From contig CAKUWY010000007.1 of NCBI GenBank assembly GCA_934699585.1, forward strand, positions 62,001-126,000: 64,000 nt of DNA. The letters run 5' to 3'. Under the pieces are notes generated by a model that saw only the letters and a list, made by a program, of their open reading frames with translations, was not told the origin of the DNA and searched no databases. The position numbers and the translations under genes are program-made. Position 1 is the first letter of the stretch, and every line of letters starts with the position of its first letter. Source of the DNA: an uncultured Fibrobacter sp. (GTDB lineage: Bacteria > Fibrobacterota > Fibrobacteria > Fibrobacterales > Fibrobacteraceae). Shown here piece by piece: positions 1-8,659 of the stretch.

Positions 1-1506
1 GAGCGGAAGCGGAGTCTCTCCGGCGGCCACCAGTTCTTTCCAGGACTGGACCAAATCTACAAAGCCTTTCAGCTTGGGAGCGGAACGGGACACACCGCTA
101 GCCTCGGCCACAAGCATCTGCCAGAAGGTTCCTTCGCCGTTTCGAACGCGGGCAAGGACATTTTCTACCGAAGTCTTACCAATGGCGCGGGGCGGCGTGT
201 TGATGACCCGCAGGTGGGCGGCATCATCCTTTTCATTTGAAAGAAGACGCAAGTACGAAAGAATATCCCGGACTTCCTTGCGGTCCCAGAACCGCGTGCC
301 CCCAAAAATCACTGAAGGAATGCGGTTGTCATTCAGGGCTTTTTCTATCACGCGGGACTGGGCATTGGTGCGGTAAAACACCGCCGTCTTGGAGTAACTC
401 GCCTCGCCCGCCACGGCGATCAAATCCGCTATCTGCTGGGCTTCGCTGCGGTCGTCCATCGTGTGCCGTACCCGAATGGGGTCGCCGGCCTCTTCCTTGG
501 AATACACCACCTTCTGCATTTCCAGAGGGCGCACGTTGTGGGCAATTACGGAGCCCGCCCCCTTCACGATATTCGACGTGGAGCGGTAGTTCCGTTCCAG
601 CTTGACGATAGTCACCGGGGCAAAATCCCTATGGAAATTGCGGATAATCTTGATGTTCGCCCCACGCCAACCATAAATGCTCTGGTCGTCGTCGCCCACC
701 ACCGTCACGTTTTTCTGCTCGTTAATGAGCAACTTCAAAAGCTCATACTGCACGTCGTTGGTATCTTGATATTCATCTACCACCACGTACCTGTAACGTT
801 CCGCCAGCTGGTCTGCCAAGCGGGGTACTTTCTGGAGCATGAGCACCGTATTGAACAGCAGGTCATCAAAGTCCATGGCGTTGGATTCCTTGAGGCGCCT
901 CTGGTATTCCCCGTAAAGCCTGGCCATTCTCTCCTGGTCGGCAAATTCAGCGCGCATCATGGCAATTTCGGGAGTCTGCAAAACAGCTTCGCCGTTGGTA
1001 TATAGAATGGTGTTCTTGTATCGAGAAATGGCTCCGTGAAGTTTTTTTACTTCGGACGCATCGTAATTTTCGCCCAGTTCTTCCTTGAGGATTTCTTTCA
1101 GAATCCGTTTCTGGTCATCGTCGTCATAGATGGAGAAATTGTTGTCGTACCAGGAGCCGCCCATGGCGTGAATCACAAAATCCTTGGTTAGGCAAAGCCG
1201 TAAAAGTTTCAGGCACACGGAATGGAACGTGCCCATCCAGTTGAAAGCCAGGCGAACCTGCAAAAGCTTCTGGATACGCTCCTTCATTTCGCGGGCGGCC
1301 TTGTTGGTAAACGTCACCGCCAAAATCCGGTCCGCCTCCACCTGATGGAACGACACCAGGTGGGCAATCTTGTAGGTGATGGCACGCGTCTTGCCCGAAC
1401 CGGCACCTGCCAAAATCAGCATAGGGCCGTCAATCTTTTTGGCAGCAGCCGCCTGTTCCGGGTTCAGTTCACGATCCAAAACAACATCATCAACCACGTT
1501 CGCCAT
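1..1506 (-). CDS. uvrD: UvrD/PcrA-type superfamily 1A DNA helicase, 3' end cut by window
   Basis: ATP-dependent 3'-5' DNA helicase of the UvrD/Rep/PcrA family, acting in excision repair and removal of proteins from DNA. Reading back from the ATG at 1506 gives a Q-motif (LNPEQ), Walker A (AGAGSGKT) within the first 50 residues, the TFTNKAAREM motif Ia, the Walker B box DEYQDT, the GDDDQSIYGWRGA motif III and the ERNYRS motif IV. These are all in the canonical order, so the first ~500 residues are an intact motor core. The reading frame is open to base 1 and the C-terminal part lies outside the window. An AAGGAG ribosome site stands upstream of the ATG. The gene is probably monocistronic with its own promoter, whose start region carries a LexA-like box. 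Whether it is uvrD, pcrA or rep cannot be settled from the N-terminal part. Confidence 0.93.
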   Translation of the reverse strand, partial: MANVVDDVVLDRELNPEQAAAAKKIDGPMLILAGAGSGKTRAITYKIAHLVSFHQVEADRILAVTFTNKAAREMKERIQKLLQVRLAFNWMGTFHSVCLKLLRLCLTKDFVIHAMGGSWYDNNFSIYDDDDQKRILKEILKEELGENYDASEVKKLHGAISRYKNTILYTNGEAVLQTPEIAMMRAEFADQERMARLYGEYQRRLKESNAMDFDDLLFNTVLMLQKVPRLADQLAERYRYVVVDEYQDTNDVQYELLKLLINEQKNVTVVGDDDQSIYGWRGANIKIIRNFHRDFAPVTIVKLERNYRSTSNIVKGAGSVIAHNVRPLEMQKVVYSKEEAGDPIRVRHTMDDRSEAQQIADLIAVAGEASYSKTAVFYRTNAQSRVIEKALNDNRIPSVIFGGTRFWDRKEVRDILSYLRLLSNEKDDAAHLRVINTPPRAIGKTSVENVLARVRNGEGTFWQMLVAEASGVSRSAPKLKGFVDLVQSWKELVAAGETPLPL

Positions 1507-1537
1507 CAAAAAACTCCTTGCACAAATGTACAATATA
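1507..1537 (-). promoter_or_regulatory. helicase promoter with LexA-like operator
   Basis: On the minus strand a TATATT -10 hexamer (1532-1537) is followed directly by the near-palindrome TGTACATTTGTGCA (1519-1532) and then the AAGGAG ribosome site. The palindrome matches the TGCNC-N4-GTGCA LexA box that I recall being reported for Fibrobacter succinogenes at all but one fixed base. It sits at the expected transcription start, where a repressor would block initiation. Control of a UvrD-type helicase by the SOS response is common in other bacteria. The operator role is inferred. Confidence 0.55.
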
Positions 1538-1558
1538 GCAAAAAAGGCTGAGCAACAG

Positions 1559-1582
1559 AAAAAGCCCGGCTTAGCCGGGCTT
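1559..1582 (-). terminator. intrinsic terminator of the cadherin-repeat gene
   Basis: The inverted repeat AGCCCGGCT/AGCCGGGCT is followed, on the minus strand, by a run of five T. It lies between the stop codon of the cadherin-repeat gene and the helicase promoter, so it isolates the two transcripts. Confidence 0.85.
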
Positions 1583-1599
1583 CTTAAGCATCAATCAAC

Positions 1600-4500
1600 T
1601 TACTTTGACTTGGGCCGCTTGTAACCGAAAGACTTCAGCAGGTCTTCGGTGACCTTCTTGCTCTGGTTCATCTTGTTCACGTTGGTGGCATCATCAAAGG
1701 GCGGCAGGTCGCAACGCAAGGTGCTCTTCATGGTGAACTCAGTCTTGTAAACGTAAGCACCAGTTGCGTACAGGCGGCCATTGTCCGTATGCAGGTCGCC
1801 GTTCTCGTCGGGCTTCATTTCAAAGTACAGAGTCAGCACACCGGCATCGCTTGCGTAGCTCGGATCGTTCAGGTCCTGAGTAAAGCTGAAGTAGTCCACG
1901 AACTGCCCAAGAGACGTGTAAATCCAAATCTTGGCACTCATCTTGGTATCGTAAATGTTCGCCTTACTGATGTCGCTGCCCAGATCGCTCTTGAAGTCGG
2001 CGGAGCAATGCTCTTCCACGAATTCTTCCACGGTCACCTTCTTGCTGCCCACGGCATCGACGGCATCCAAAAGAATCAAACCGTCACTGCCCACCAGGTC
2101 ATCGAGAGTGGCTAGGCCGCCAACAGAATTGATCACGGGAACCTTCGTCTCGATACCGAGAGTGGGGCCCAAGTGGTCGGTCAGGCCCGGATAGACTTCT
2201 TCGCCAGGCTTGGCGGCCTTGTTCTTGAAGCTTCCGCCAACCTGGGTCTCGATTTCCTTGTCAGCCTGGGGGTTGTAGATAGACACTGCGAAGGTCTGGC
2301 CCTCTTCGGGTTTCTTGCTGGCGTAGTACTTGTCCACGTCTTCCTTGGTAATGTTCGTCACAGGCTTTTCTACAGTAATATCTACATCCTTGGTATTCTT
2401 GGCCATCACATATACCACCGCAGAAGCCTCGTTACCGGCCTTGTCGCGGTAGAAGCGGACAATCTCGTTGATTTCACCGGGTTGCAGGCCTTCGACTGTC
2501 AGGCTATCCTGAATCTGGCAGCCGCGACCGTCGCCCAAATCCACGCACCACTGGACTTCGACCATGTTGGAATGCAGCACGGCCTGGTCTTCGGGAGAAA
2601 GGATCTTCACCGTAGGCGGAATCAGGTCAACCACAATGTAAACGGACTGGGTAGAAGAGTTGCCCATCTCGTTTACATAGGTGTAGCTTACCTCGTAACC
2701 CACGTTGCCATCCTTGTCCTTGGTCACCTTGCCCTTCTGGTCAACTGTATAGCTCACCTGGACTGTTGTTTCGCCAACACCCTTCGCCTTGGTGGCATAG
2801 TCGTAGGTCACCGAGAACAGTACTTCACCTTCGGTCAAGGAGTAGGCATACACAGGAGCGGCATTGCCGATTCCAGAACCAGAACCGCCATTGGAACCGC
2901 TGTTCGTCCCGGCGCTAGAACCACCGTTCGCACCACCGTTAGAACTACTATTCGCACCACCGTTGGAACCGCTGTTCGTCCCGGCGTTAGAGCCTCCGTT
3001 CGCACCACCGTTGGAACCGCTGTTCGTGCCGGCATTGGAACCGCTGTTAGATGTGCCGGCGTTGGCCGTGCCCGTAGAGCCCGAATTAACCGTCGTGGTC
3101 TTGAGAGCCTGACCCGTGGCAGCATCGGCCATGTAAGACACGTTCACCGTCTTGCCGCCCACGTTCACCTGGTAAGATACCGTAATGACTTCGATGGAAT
3201 CAATCTTTCCATTGGCACCAATCACCGGAATCTTTTCCACATTGCCGTTCTTGTCGGTCACGTACGAAATCACCACATCTACGCCGGCAACCTTTTCTGT
3301 ATAGGAAACCTTGACCTGGTCGCCATTGTACTGGGAGTAGGTCACCTCGGAAATGGGATTCTCGTTGAGCACCGGAGCAGCCTTCATCACATTGTTTATG
3401 GCTTCGTAGGTATTGGAGGGAATGGTCACCGGTTCCAGTTCAGCATTCACCGTAAAGGAACGGGTCTCGTAATTGCAAGAAGAATCCGTATAGGACTCGT
3501 CCAGCACAGGTTCCTTGACCGTAACCACGATGTCGTTGTTCTTCTTGTTCACATACACCGAGGTATCTCCCTCTGCCGGGGTTTCGACCAGGGTAAAGAT
3601 GTTGCCACTGTTGTCATGCTCGGCAGCCGTTGTCACCGTCACTTCGGGAGTACGGGTGCTGACAAAGATACCCACCGTTTCGGTAACCCCGCTGTTCTTG
3701 GTGGGATCCTTGTAGGTAAGCGTCACCACGTTGAAACCTTCCTTGAGGCCTGTGACCAGGGTGTCGGGCATCTGCTTGCCATCGGCGGTCCACTGGATAA
3801 GCATGCTGTTCTCGTTGGTGTACAGGGTCCCAGTCGGGTTTGTCCAGTTCTGCGATCCGCTGCCAGTCTCTGCATAGGTCACCACAATCTTCGACGTTTC
3901 CTTGACATCGGAAATATTGATGGTAACAGTGGCCGTGTCGGCATTGCCATCGGGATCCTTTACCTGTACCACCAAGGTATATGTCTTCTGGGTTTCGTAG
4001 TCAAACACGTCGTTGGTCTTGATGACACCTGTATTGGCATCGATGGTGAACTTGGTCTTGTCGCCACCGATAGCGGTAAAGGTGTTCTTGCGGAAATTCT
4101 CATTCTGGTCGGGGTCGTACAATTCCAGAGTACCCACCGTAGTACCCTTGGGCTGGTTCTCGACCACCGTCATGGTGGCGTCATCGATTTCAGCACCTTC
4201 GTTGATATCGATAACAGTGATGGTGACTAGGGCCGTATCATAGAGCATATCCGGATCCACGCCCTTGACCACATAGATAAAAGGATTTGCCCCAGCAGGT
4301 AAGGACTCGAAATCAAGGTTATCTACGGCAACCATTACCTTACCATCAGCGCTAATTGAGAAAGCCTTGTACTTTCCGTCTATAATCGAATACGTTAGCG
4401 TTTCACCTTCTGGGTCAGTTCCTGTAATGGAACCCACAACAGCATTCTTGGTAGTATTTTCATTGACAGAAACTGTGAACCCTGTCGCAGTGGGCGGTTC

Positions 4501-7326
4501 CGGTCCATCATCCACCTTTATCCTTACGTCCTTAACCACACACTGCGGGGTTTTCGGCGTTCCGTCAAAGGTTCCCTTGTCGCAGACCTGGATCGTTAAC
4601 TCGTAATAAGATTGTGTCGTATCGGAGAAACTCTCGTAATCTATAGGTGTCGTCAAATAAACGATACCATCACGACCACCGTTGTTCCCCGTTTCGACAC
4701 CAAAAGGCAATTCACCTACAGCTACGGAAACGCCGGCTCTTGTACCACTCAAAATACGATAATCAAGATTATAGCCGTCTTCCTCATCAGACGCAATGAC
4801 AGCGACTACATCGACCGTTTGGTTTTCCATCACATGAGAATCTGTAACAGAGGCTTCAGGTTCCTCATTCACGTCAATGACGTCGATGTGAGCCAGCGCC
4901 TTGGCATTCAATGCTCCATCGGAAATAATGACAACAATATCGTAGGCCTTGCCCTTTTCATAATCTGGAGCACTCTTTACCGTAATCGTTCCTGTATTGT
5001 CCACATCAAACAAATCACTTTCCGTTTCGAGACTGTAGTATACAGATCCCTTTTCGGGATCGGAACCAGTCACCTGACACCCCTTTGTGAACACCGTAGT
5101 ATTTTCCACAATCTCACATTTATCGTTTGTGACTATCGGAGCCTCATCAATGGGATTAACATTGATAGTAGCAGTTGTTGTCGTACAGAGTGTATCCACC
5201 ATTCCATTAGCCGTTCTTCCATCGTCACAAACTTCAATAGCCAAGGTATATTTTTTTTTGTTTTCGTAGTCAATGGGGTATTGGTTCACGTAGATGGTCC
5301 CGCCCACAATCTTAAAGGGTGCCGTTAATCTGCTATCGCTGTTTCCGCTCTTGATTTTCCAGGTCAACATACCATAGCTGGTTTCAAAGTCACTAGCAGA
5401 AAATGTCCCTACAATGGTATTTATGGGAGAATTCTCATCAACTGATGCAGTAAGAGGAGATGCAGAAGGTCTCTCGCTTACATCGGTAACTATAACCGTA
5501 ACAATAACCGTGCGTGAACCACCATTACCATCCGAAACCATGACAGACAACGGATACCTATCATAGGTTTCATAATCCAATTTTTTTGCTAGGGTGATGA
5601 GACCTGATGAATGGTCGATAGCAAAAGTGCTATTGATATTATTGTCCACAATGTCGTAATACAGTTCGTCACCATCGTCATCAGTCCCTTGAACATCACA
5701 TATTTTGGGCTCGCTACCATCTTTGCAAATTTGCGTCCCAACAACAGCATTTTCACTAATGGTTGCTGTATATCCGGTGGCATTAGGGGCGTGATTACCA
5801 ACAACTGCATCCTTGTCCTTGATAAACAGACCGACATCGCGATAGTCAAGATTATTCCTGAAGATGGAACCCTTAATGTCATAAACGTGCATAGTAAACA
5901 GTTCGTCGTTTTCAACATATCCGTCACGATAGACCCATACTTTTATCGGGGTAGAAGGATACAAATCTCCAGCCTTTATGGTAACCTTGGGGTGTGTACT
6001 TGTGTCTGCAGAACATAGGGGCATATCCGAAGAATGGGAGTTCCAAGACACGTCTGCCTTCCCCGCCTTAACGCTGCTGTTAGACGCTTGCCCGTCGTCG
6101 GCACCTTCAAACTTGAAACAGTACTTGAACGTGATGTCATTCTCAGACGTTCTATCCAATTTTATCGCACCATCGGACTGGTTTCCGTCGGACAGATATA
6201 CCATTTCTGTTGTGCCTATATCATCCGGCTCGGGGACTGGGAAATTGGCCGCAGCCAAGAAGTCTATTATAGGAGGATCAAAGGGAACGAACACAAAATC
6301 GTCTGCCCTAAAATTTTCACCAATTTTTAGGTTTTCAGCAATCAACTGCCCCGCATACAAAGCCTGATTCGCTATGGTCATTGTCCCTTTGCAAATATAG
6401 GTTCCTTGTATTGGCTTACTATCTCCCGCTCCAAAACTGAAATCATGTGCAAAGTAAAACAAAAGATTTCCGGCGTACTCGTCATTAGAAATCTCCTTAT
6501 AACTTGTGAGAGAGGTGTATTGTTGAGAAGCATCATCAAAATGAGAGCCTGCGCCCACATAAATAACCTGGACAGGAACGTGGTTTCCCAAAGAAAAAGA
6601 GTTCACAAAAACTCTTGTCAAGCGCCCGCCAGGAGGCATTCGCACAAACAGCCTTGTTTCAGCCTCAATACTTATCTGATTGTAATATACGTCAAAAGGT
6701 CCTTCACCCGCAGGTACATCTATATACCCAATTTTATACCCCTCTCTGTTTTGAGTAACCACAGAACCTCTTCGAGAACTAAAGGCCGCCGTCGCATAAT
6801 CAATGATGGGAACCTTCAAATCAGTTTTTGTCTCAGGAACCTTATCAAAGGCACAAGCACCCGTGCTGGATTCAGCTCCTTGCCTTAACATTCCTGCGGC
6901 AATTCCATTACGTGCATTAGCGTTCACAGTATTCAGTACACAATACTGCCCAGCATAGGAGCCTCTGGCTCCAGAAGAAAAATTACTTGCACGCAACGGA
7001 CCTGTATAAAAAGCATTGTCGTCTCCATTGACATCAACATCCGCTCCGACAATTATAGGGCCACCCAATTTAAATCTGGCCCCGGCAGAGAGATCTCCTG
7101 TTGCGGTTCCTGTCCAGCCCAGCTCGTCACCGAACTCACACCCCGTTCCAAAGCTCACCCCAGTTGTGCCCCACAATTTGTAGCGCAACAAATAGTCCCA
7201 ATACTCTTGTTGATGTTCGTTACTGATGCCGTCAAACCGAAGCGGGGCGACACTCGCTGCAAAGGCGGAACACATAGCCCCGACCACCAGGGCCAGTCCT
7301 AGTAAATTTTTCTTTAACACCCACAT
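1600..7326 (-). CDS. giant secreted cadherin-repeat surface protein
   Basis: An exported protein of 1908 residues. The start at 7326 is chosen over an in-frame ATG 19 codons upstream because AGGAGA lies six bases before it and because it opens a clean signal peptide (MWVLKKNLLGLALVVGAMCSAFA). The first ~500 residues form an unassigned beta-rich region with a Calx-beta-like end. About six cadherin-type repeats follow, recognisable by the recurrent V-x-E-N, T-D-P-E and D-Y-E-x(5)-Y-x-L-x-V motifs. Next come an Ig-like segment, a Gly/Asn/Ser/Thr low-complexity stretch, further Ig-like domains and an ~300-residue C-terminal domain that I do not recognise. There is no obvious LPxTG or type IX sorting tail. 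Cadherin repeats usually bind calcium and mediate adhesion, so a role in attachment to fibre or to other cells is likely but inferred. Confidence 0.85.
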   Translation of the reverse strand: MWVLKKNLLGLALVVGAMCSAFAASVAPLRFDGISNEHQQEYWDYLLRYKLWGTTGVSFGTGCEFGDELGWTGTATGDLSAGARFKLGGPIIVGADVDVNGDDNAFYTGPLRASNFSSGARGSYAGQYCVLNTVNANARNGIAAGMLRQGAESSTGACAFDKVPETKTDLKVPIIDYATAAFSSRRGSVVTQNREGYKIGYIDVPAGEGPFDVYYNQISIEAETRLFVRMPPGGRLTRVFVNSFSLGNHVPVQVIYVGAGSHFDDASQQYTSLTSYKEISNDEYAGNLLFYFAHDFSFGAGDSKPIQGTYICKGTMTIANQALYAGQLIAENLKIGENFRADDFVFVPFDPPIIDFLAAANFPVPEPDDIGTTEMVYLSDGNQSDGAIKLDRTSENDITFKYCFKFEGADDGQASNSSVKAGKADVSWNSHSSDMPLCSADTSTHPKVTIKAGDLYPSTPIKVWVYRDGYVENDELFTMHVYDIKGSIFRNNLDYRDVGLFIKDKDAVVGNHAPNATGYTATISENAVVGTQICKDGSEPKICDVQGTDDDGDELYYDIVDNNINSTFAIDHSSGLITLAKKLDYETYDRYPLSVMVSDGNGGSRTVIVTVIVTDVSERPSASPLTASVDENSPINTIVGTFSASDFETSYGMLTWKIKSGNSDSRLTAPFKIVGGTIYVNQYPIDYENKKKYTLAIEVCDDGRTANGMVDTLCTTTTATINVNPIDEAPIVTNDKCEIVENTTVFTKGCQVTGSDPEKGSVYYSLETESDLFDVDNTGTITVKSAPDYEKGKAYDIVVIISDGALNAKALAHIDVIDVNEEPEASVTDSHVMENQTVDVVAVIASDEEDGYNLDYRILSGTRAGVSVAVGELPFGVETGNNGGRDGIVYLTTPIDYESFSDTTQSYYELTIQVCDKGTFDGTPKTPQCVVKDVRIKVDDGPEPPTATGFTVSVNENTTKNAVVGSITGTDPEGETLTYSIIDGKYKAFSISADGKVMVAVDNLDFESLPAGANPFIYVVKGVDPDMLYDTALVTITVIDINEGAEIDDATMTVVENQPKGTTVGTLELYDPDQNENFRKNTFTAIGGDKTKFTIDANTGVIKTNDVFDYETQKTYTLVVQVKDPDGNADTATVTINISDVKETSKIVVTYAETGSGSQNWTNPTGTLYTNENSMLIQWTADGKQMPDTLVTGLKEGFNVVTLTYKDPTKNSGVTETVGIFVSTRTPEVTVTTAAEHDNSGNIFTLVETPAEGDTSVYVNKKNNDIVVTVKEPVLDESYTDSSCNYETRSFTVNAELEPVTIPSNTYEAINNVMKAAPVLNENPISEVTYSQYNGDQVKVSYTEKVAGVDVVISYVTDKNGNVEKIPVIGANGKIDSIEVITVSYQVNVGGKTVNVSYMADAATGQALKTTTVNSGSTGTANAGTSNSGSNAGTNSGSNGGANGGSNAGTNSGSNGGANSSSNGGANGGSSAGTNSGSNGGSGSGIGNAAPVYAYSLTEGEVLFSVTYDYATKAKGVGETTVQVSYTVDQKGKVTKDKDGNVGYEVSYTYVNEMGNSSTQSVYIVVDLIPPTVKILSPEDQAVLHSNMVEVQWCVDLGDGRGCQIQDSLTVEGLQPGEINEIVRFYRDKAGNEASAVVYVMAKNTKDVDITVEKPVTNITKEDVDKYYASKKPEEGQTFAVSIYNPQADKEIETQVGGSFKNKAAKPGEEVYPGLTDHLGPTLGIETKVPVINSVGGLATLDDLVGSDGLILLDAVDAVGSKKVTVEEFVEEHCSADFKSDLGSDISKANIYDTKMSAKIWIYTSLGQFVDYFSFTQDLNDPSYASDAGVLTLYFEMKPDENGDLHTDNGRLYATGAYVYKTEFTMKSTLRCDLPPFDDATNVNKMNQSKKVTEDLLKSFGYKRPKSK
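2868..3090 (-). repeat. in-frame Gly/Asn/Ser/Thr low-complexity repeat
   Basis: Inside the cadherin-repeat gene about 75 codons encode degenerate tandem units of the type SNGGANGGSNAGTN. At the DNA level these are imperfect 12-18-base units built from GGAACC, GCCACC and GTTCGT blocks. It probably forms a flexible linker between two Ig-like regions. Such tandem coding DNA is prone to slippage, so its length may differ between strains. Confidence 0.8.
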
Positions 7327-7483
7327 ACACAGTCTCCTGGGCAAGGCCCAAATCCGCAAGGTCCCCTCGACAATGCGGCACACACTATGTTAAATATAAT
7401 TTATAAAAGTCCTATTTCAAAATGGAATGTTTCGGTTTGGATACATTTTGGTGATAAAAACACCGTTTTTTTGCACTTTTTTA

Positions 7484-7515
7484 TAAAAAACGCCCCCGGA
7501 ACAGGGTCCGGAGCG
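7484..7515 (-). terminator. intrinsic terminator of the Rpn-type nuclease gene
   Basis: On the minus strand an imperfect CGCTCCGGA...TCCGGGGGCG stem with a short loop is followed by TTTTTT. It lies about 30 bases after the stop codon at 7544 and before the divergent-side start of the cadherin-repeat gene. Confidence 0.8.
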
Positions 7516-7543
7516 TGTGTGGAGCATTCCACCACAGGATTTG

Positions 7544-8500
7544 TCACTTCAGTTCGCAGGCCCTGGCTATGATTTCCGGGGACACCCCCTGGGACCGGAG
7601 GAATTCTATCACCTGGGCCCGCCCCTTTTCCATGCCCATCTCCATGCCCATCTCCATGCCCTTTTCCATGCCCTTTTCCATGCCCTTCTTCATGCCGGCC
7701 CTTCGACCGGAGCGTTCCGCAGCACGCCGGGCATCACCGGCACTCACAAAACCCATCCTCTGTCCTATGCTCTTGAAAGCCATCTGCAGATCCTCCAAGT
7801 CCTCTTCCCCAATGAACTCTCCTAAATATAGGTTTATTTTTTCCAAAAAACAGTCTTTACCGAAATTTCCCAAAAGTTCCAGACGGCATCCGATAGCGGA
7901 AGCCATTTCCGACAACCCACGCCTGTCAAAGGCGTATTTCATCACCAGGGCCCCGACAGCGGCCTCCACGTTGACTTCCGAAAGACATCTCTCATCGTCG
8001 AGCTTGGACAAATTAACCAATGCAAATTCAAAGGGAAGGTCCTTGCCTTGAAATTTCGCTCGATTTTTCCTTCTGAAATCGGCCAAAGGGTCCCATCCTC
8101 TTGTCCCGTTGTATATGACGATGGCCTTTGTCGGAAACCACCGAAAATCCGTATCATTCTTGTTCACCATTATATTGAATGCGTACCGTCCTAGCTGATC
8201 CAAAATCTGTTTATCGGTATAGGACTTGTGTTCCAACAGGATTCCGACAAAGAGATCGCCTCCTCCTGCAGATTTCGCCCTGAAGGCCAAATCCGACTCG
8301 CCCCTTTCCTGGACCTCGCTAAACAAGCCTGATAGCGGCGACAGGGTATCCAGATCTACACCGTCAAGTATGGAATCCAGCTCCCGGTTGGATTCGCGCG
8401 CAAGGGAGAGCAGTGTTTTGGCGTTGGCGGGTTTTGAATAGACGTAGCGAAAGAAGCCATCATGTTTCTTATGTTTTACCCTTTTGTTTTCTTTTTTCAT
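7544..8500 (-). CDS. Rpn/YhgA-like PD-(D/E)XK nuclease (PF04754 type)
   Basis: A 318-residue protein of the Rpn (recombination-promoting nuclease, YhgA-like, 'Transposase_31') group, which are DNA endonucleases and not true transposases. The N-terminal HDGFFRYVYS block, the ESDLAFR segment (Asp70) and the ILLEHKS segment (Glu90, Lys92) supply the PD-(D/E)XK active site. The C-terminal end carries tandem G-M-E-K/M units before a short helical tail. The start is supported by CGGAG five bases upstream. The gene stands alone between two terminators. Rpn proteins are typically multi-copy and lineage-specific; their natural role is debated between horizontal transfer and phage defence. The family call is firm and the biological role is not. 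Confidence 0.85.
   Translation of the reverse strand: MKKENKRVKHKKHDGFFRYVYSKPANAKTLLSLARESNRELDSILDGVDLDTLSPLSGLFSEVQERGESDLAFRAKSAGGGDLFVGILLEHKSYTDKQILDQLGRYAFNIMVNKNDTDFRWFPTKAIVIYNGTRGWDPLADFRRKNRAKFQGKDLPFEFALVNLSKLDDERCLSEVNVEAAVGALVMKYAFDRRGLSEMASAIGCRLELLGNFGKDCFLEKINLYLGEFIGEEDLEDLQMAFKSIGQRMGFVSAGDARRAAERSGRRAGMKKGMEKGMEKGMEMGMEMGMEKGRAQVIEFLRSQGVSPEIIARACELK
7626..7696 (-). repeat. 12-bp tandem repeats encoding (G-M-E-K/M)n
   Basis: Six to seven tandem copies of a 12-base unit, CCATGCCCWTYT on the plus strand, encode G-M-E-K or G-M-E-M units near the C-terminus of the Rpn-type nuclease. The unit length is a multiple of three, so copy-number change would keep the frame. The same kind of repeat is seen near the C-terminus of many Rpn-family proteins. 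Confidence 0.85.
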
Positions 8501-8505
8501 ATTTA

Positions 8506-8539
8506 CTCCGTTTTTGTGTGTACACCTATATAAACGGAG
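8506..8539 (-). promoter_or_regulatory. hairpin that can pair with the ribosome site of the nuclease gene
   Basis: CTCCGTTT (8506-8513) and AAACGGAG (8532-8539) form an 8-bp perfect inverted repeat with an 18-base loop containing GTGTACAC. On the minus-strand mRNA the second arm contains the CGGAG ribosome site that serves the start at 8500. If the transcript starts upstream of 8539, this hairpin would hide the ribosome site. The transcription start is not known, so the same palindrome could instead be a protein operator. Confidence 0.4.
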
Positions 8540-8605
8540 ATGTCAGTCAAAAAAAGCCTAGGAAAGAAAATTTTACAAAGACAGGGGATGACAAAAGTGG
8601 AGAGT

Positions 8606-8637
8606 AAAAAAAAGAACCCCGGAGCAAAAGTCCGGGG
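8606..8637 (-). terminator. intrinsic terminator of the Ser-rich lipoprotein gene
   Basis: CCCCGGA/TCCGGGG (8617-8623 and 8631-8637) forms a stem with a seven-base loop. On the minus strand it is followed by a run of T. It lies about 20 bases beyond the stop codon at 8660. Confidence 0.85.
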
Positions 8638-8659
8638 CGTATGAATAAGGGATTTTAGA

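Noticed and set aside
2173..4230. Long open frame antisense to the cadherin-repeat gene
   Set aside because: It is a shadow of the real gene's codon bias; its His/Val/Gly-rich translation has no domain, no ribosome site and no signal peptide.
7544..8500. Transposase/insertion sequence
   Set aside because: The family is sometimes named Transposase_31, but there are no terminal inverted repeats or target duplication and the fold is a PD-(D/E)XK nuclease.
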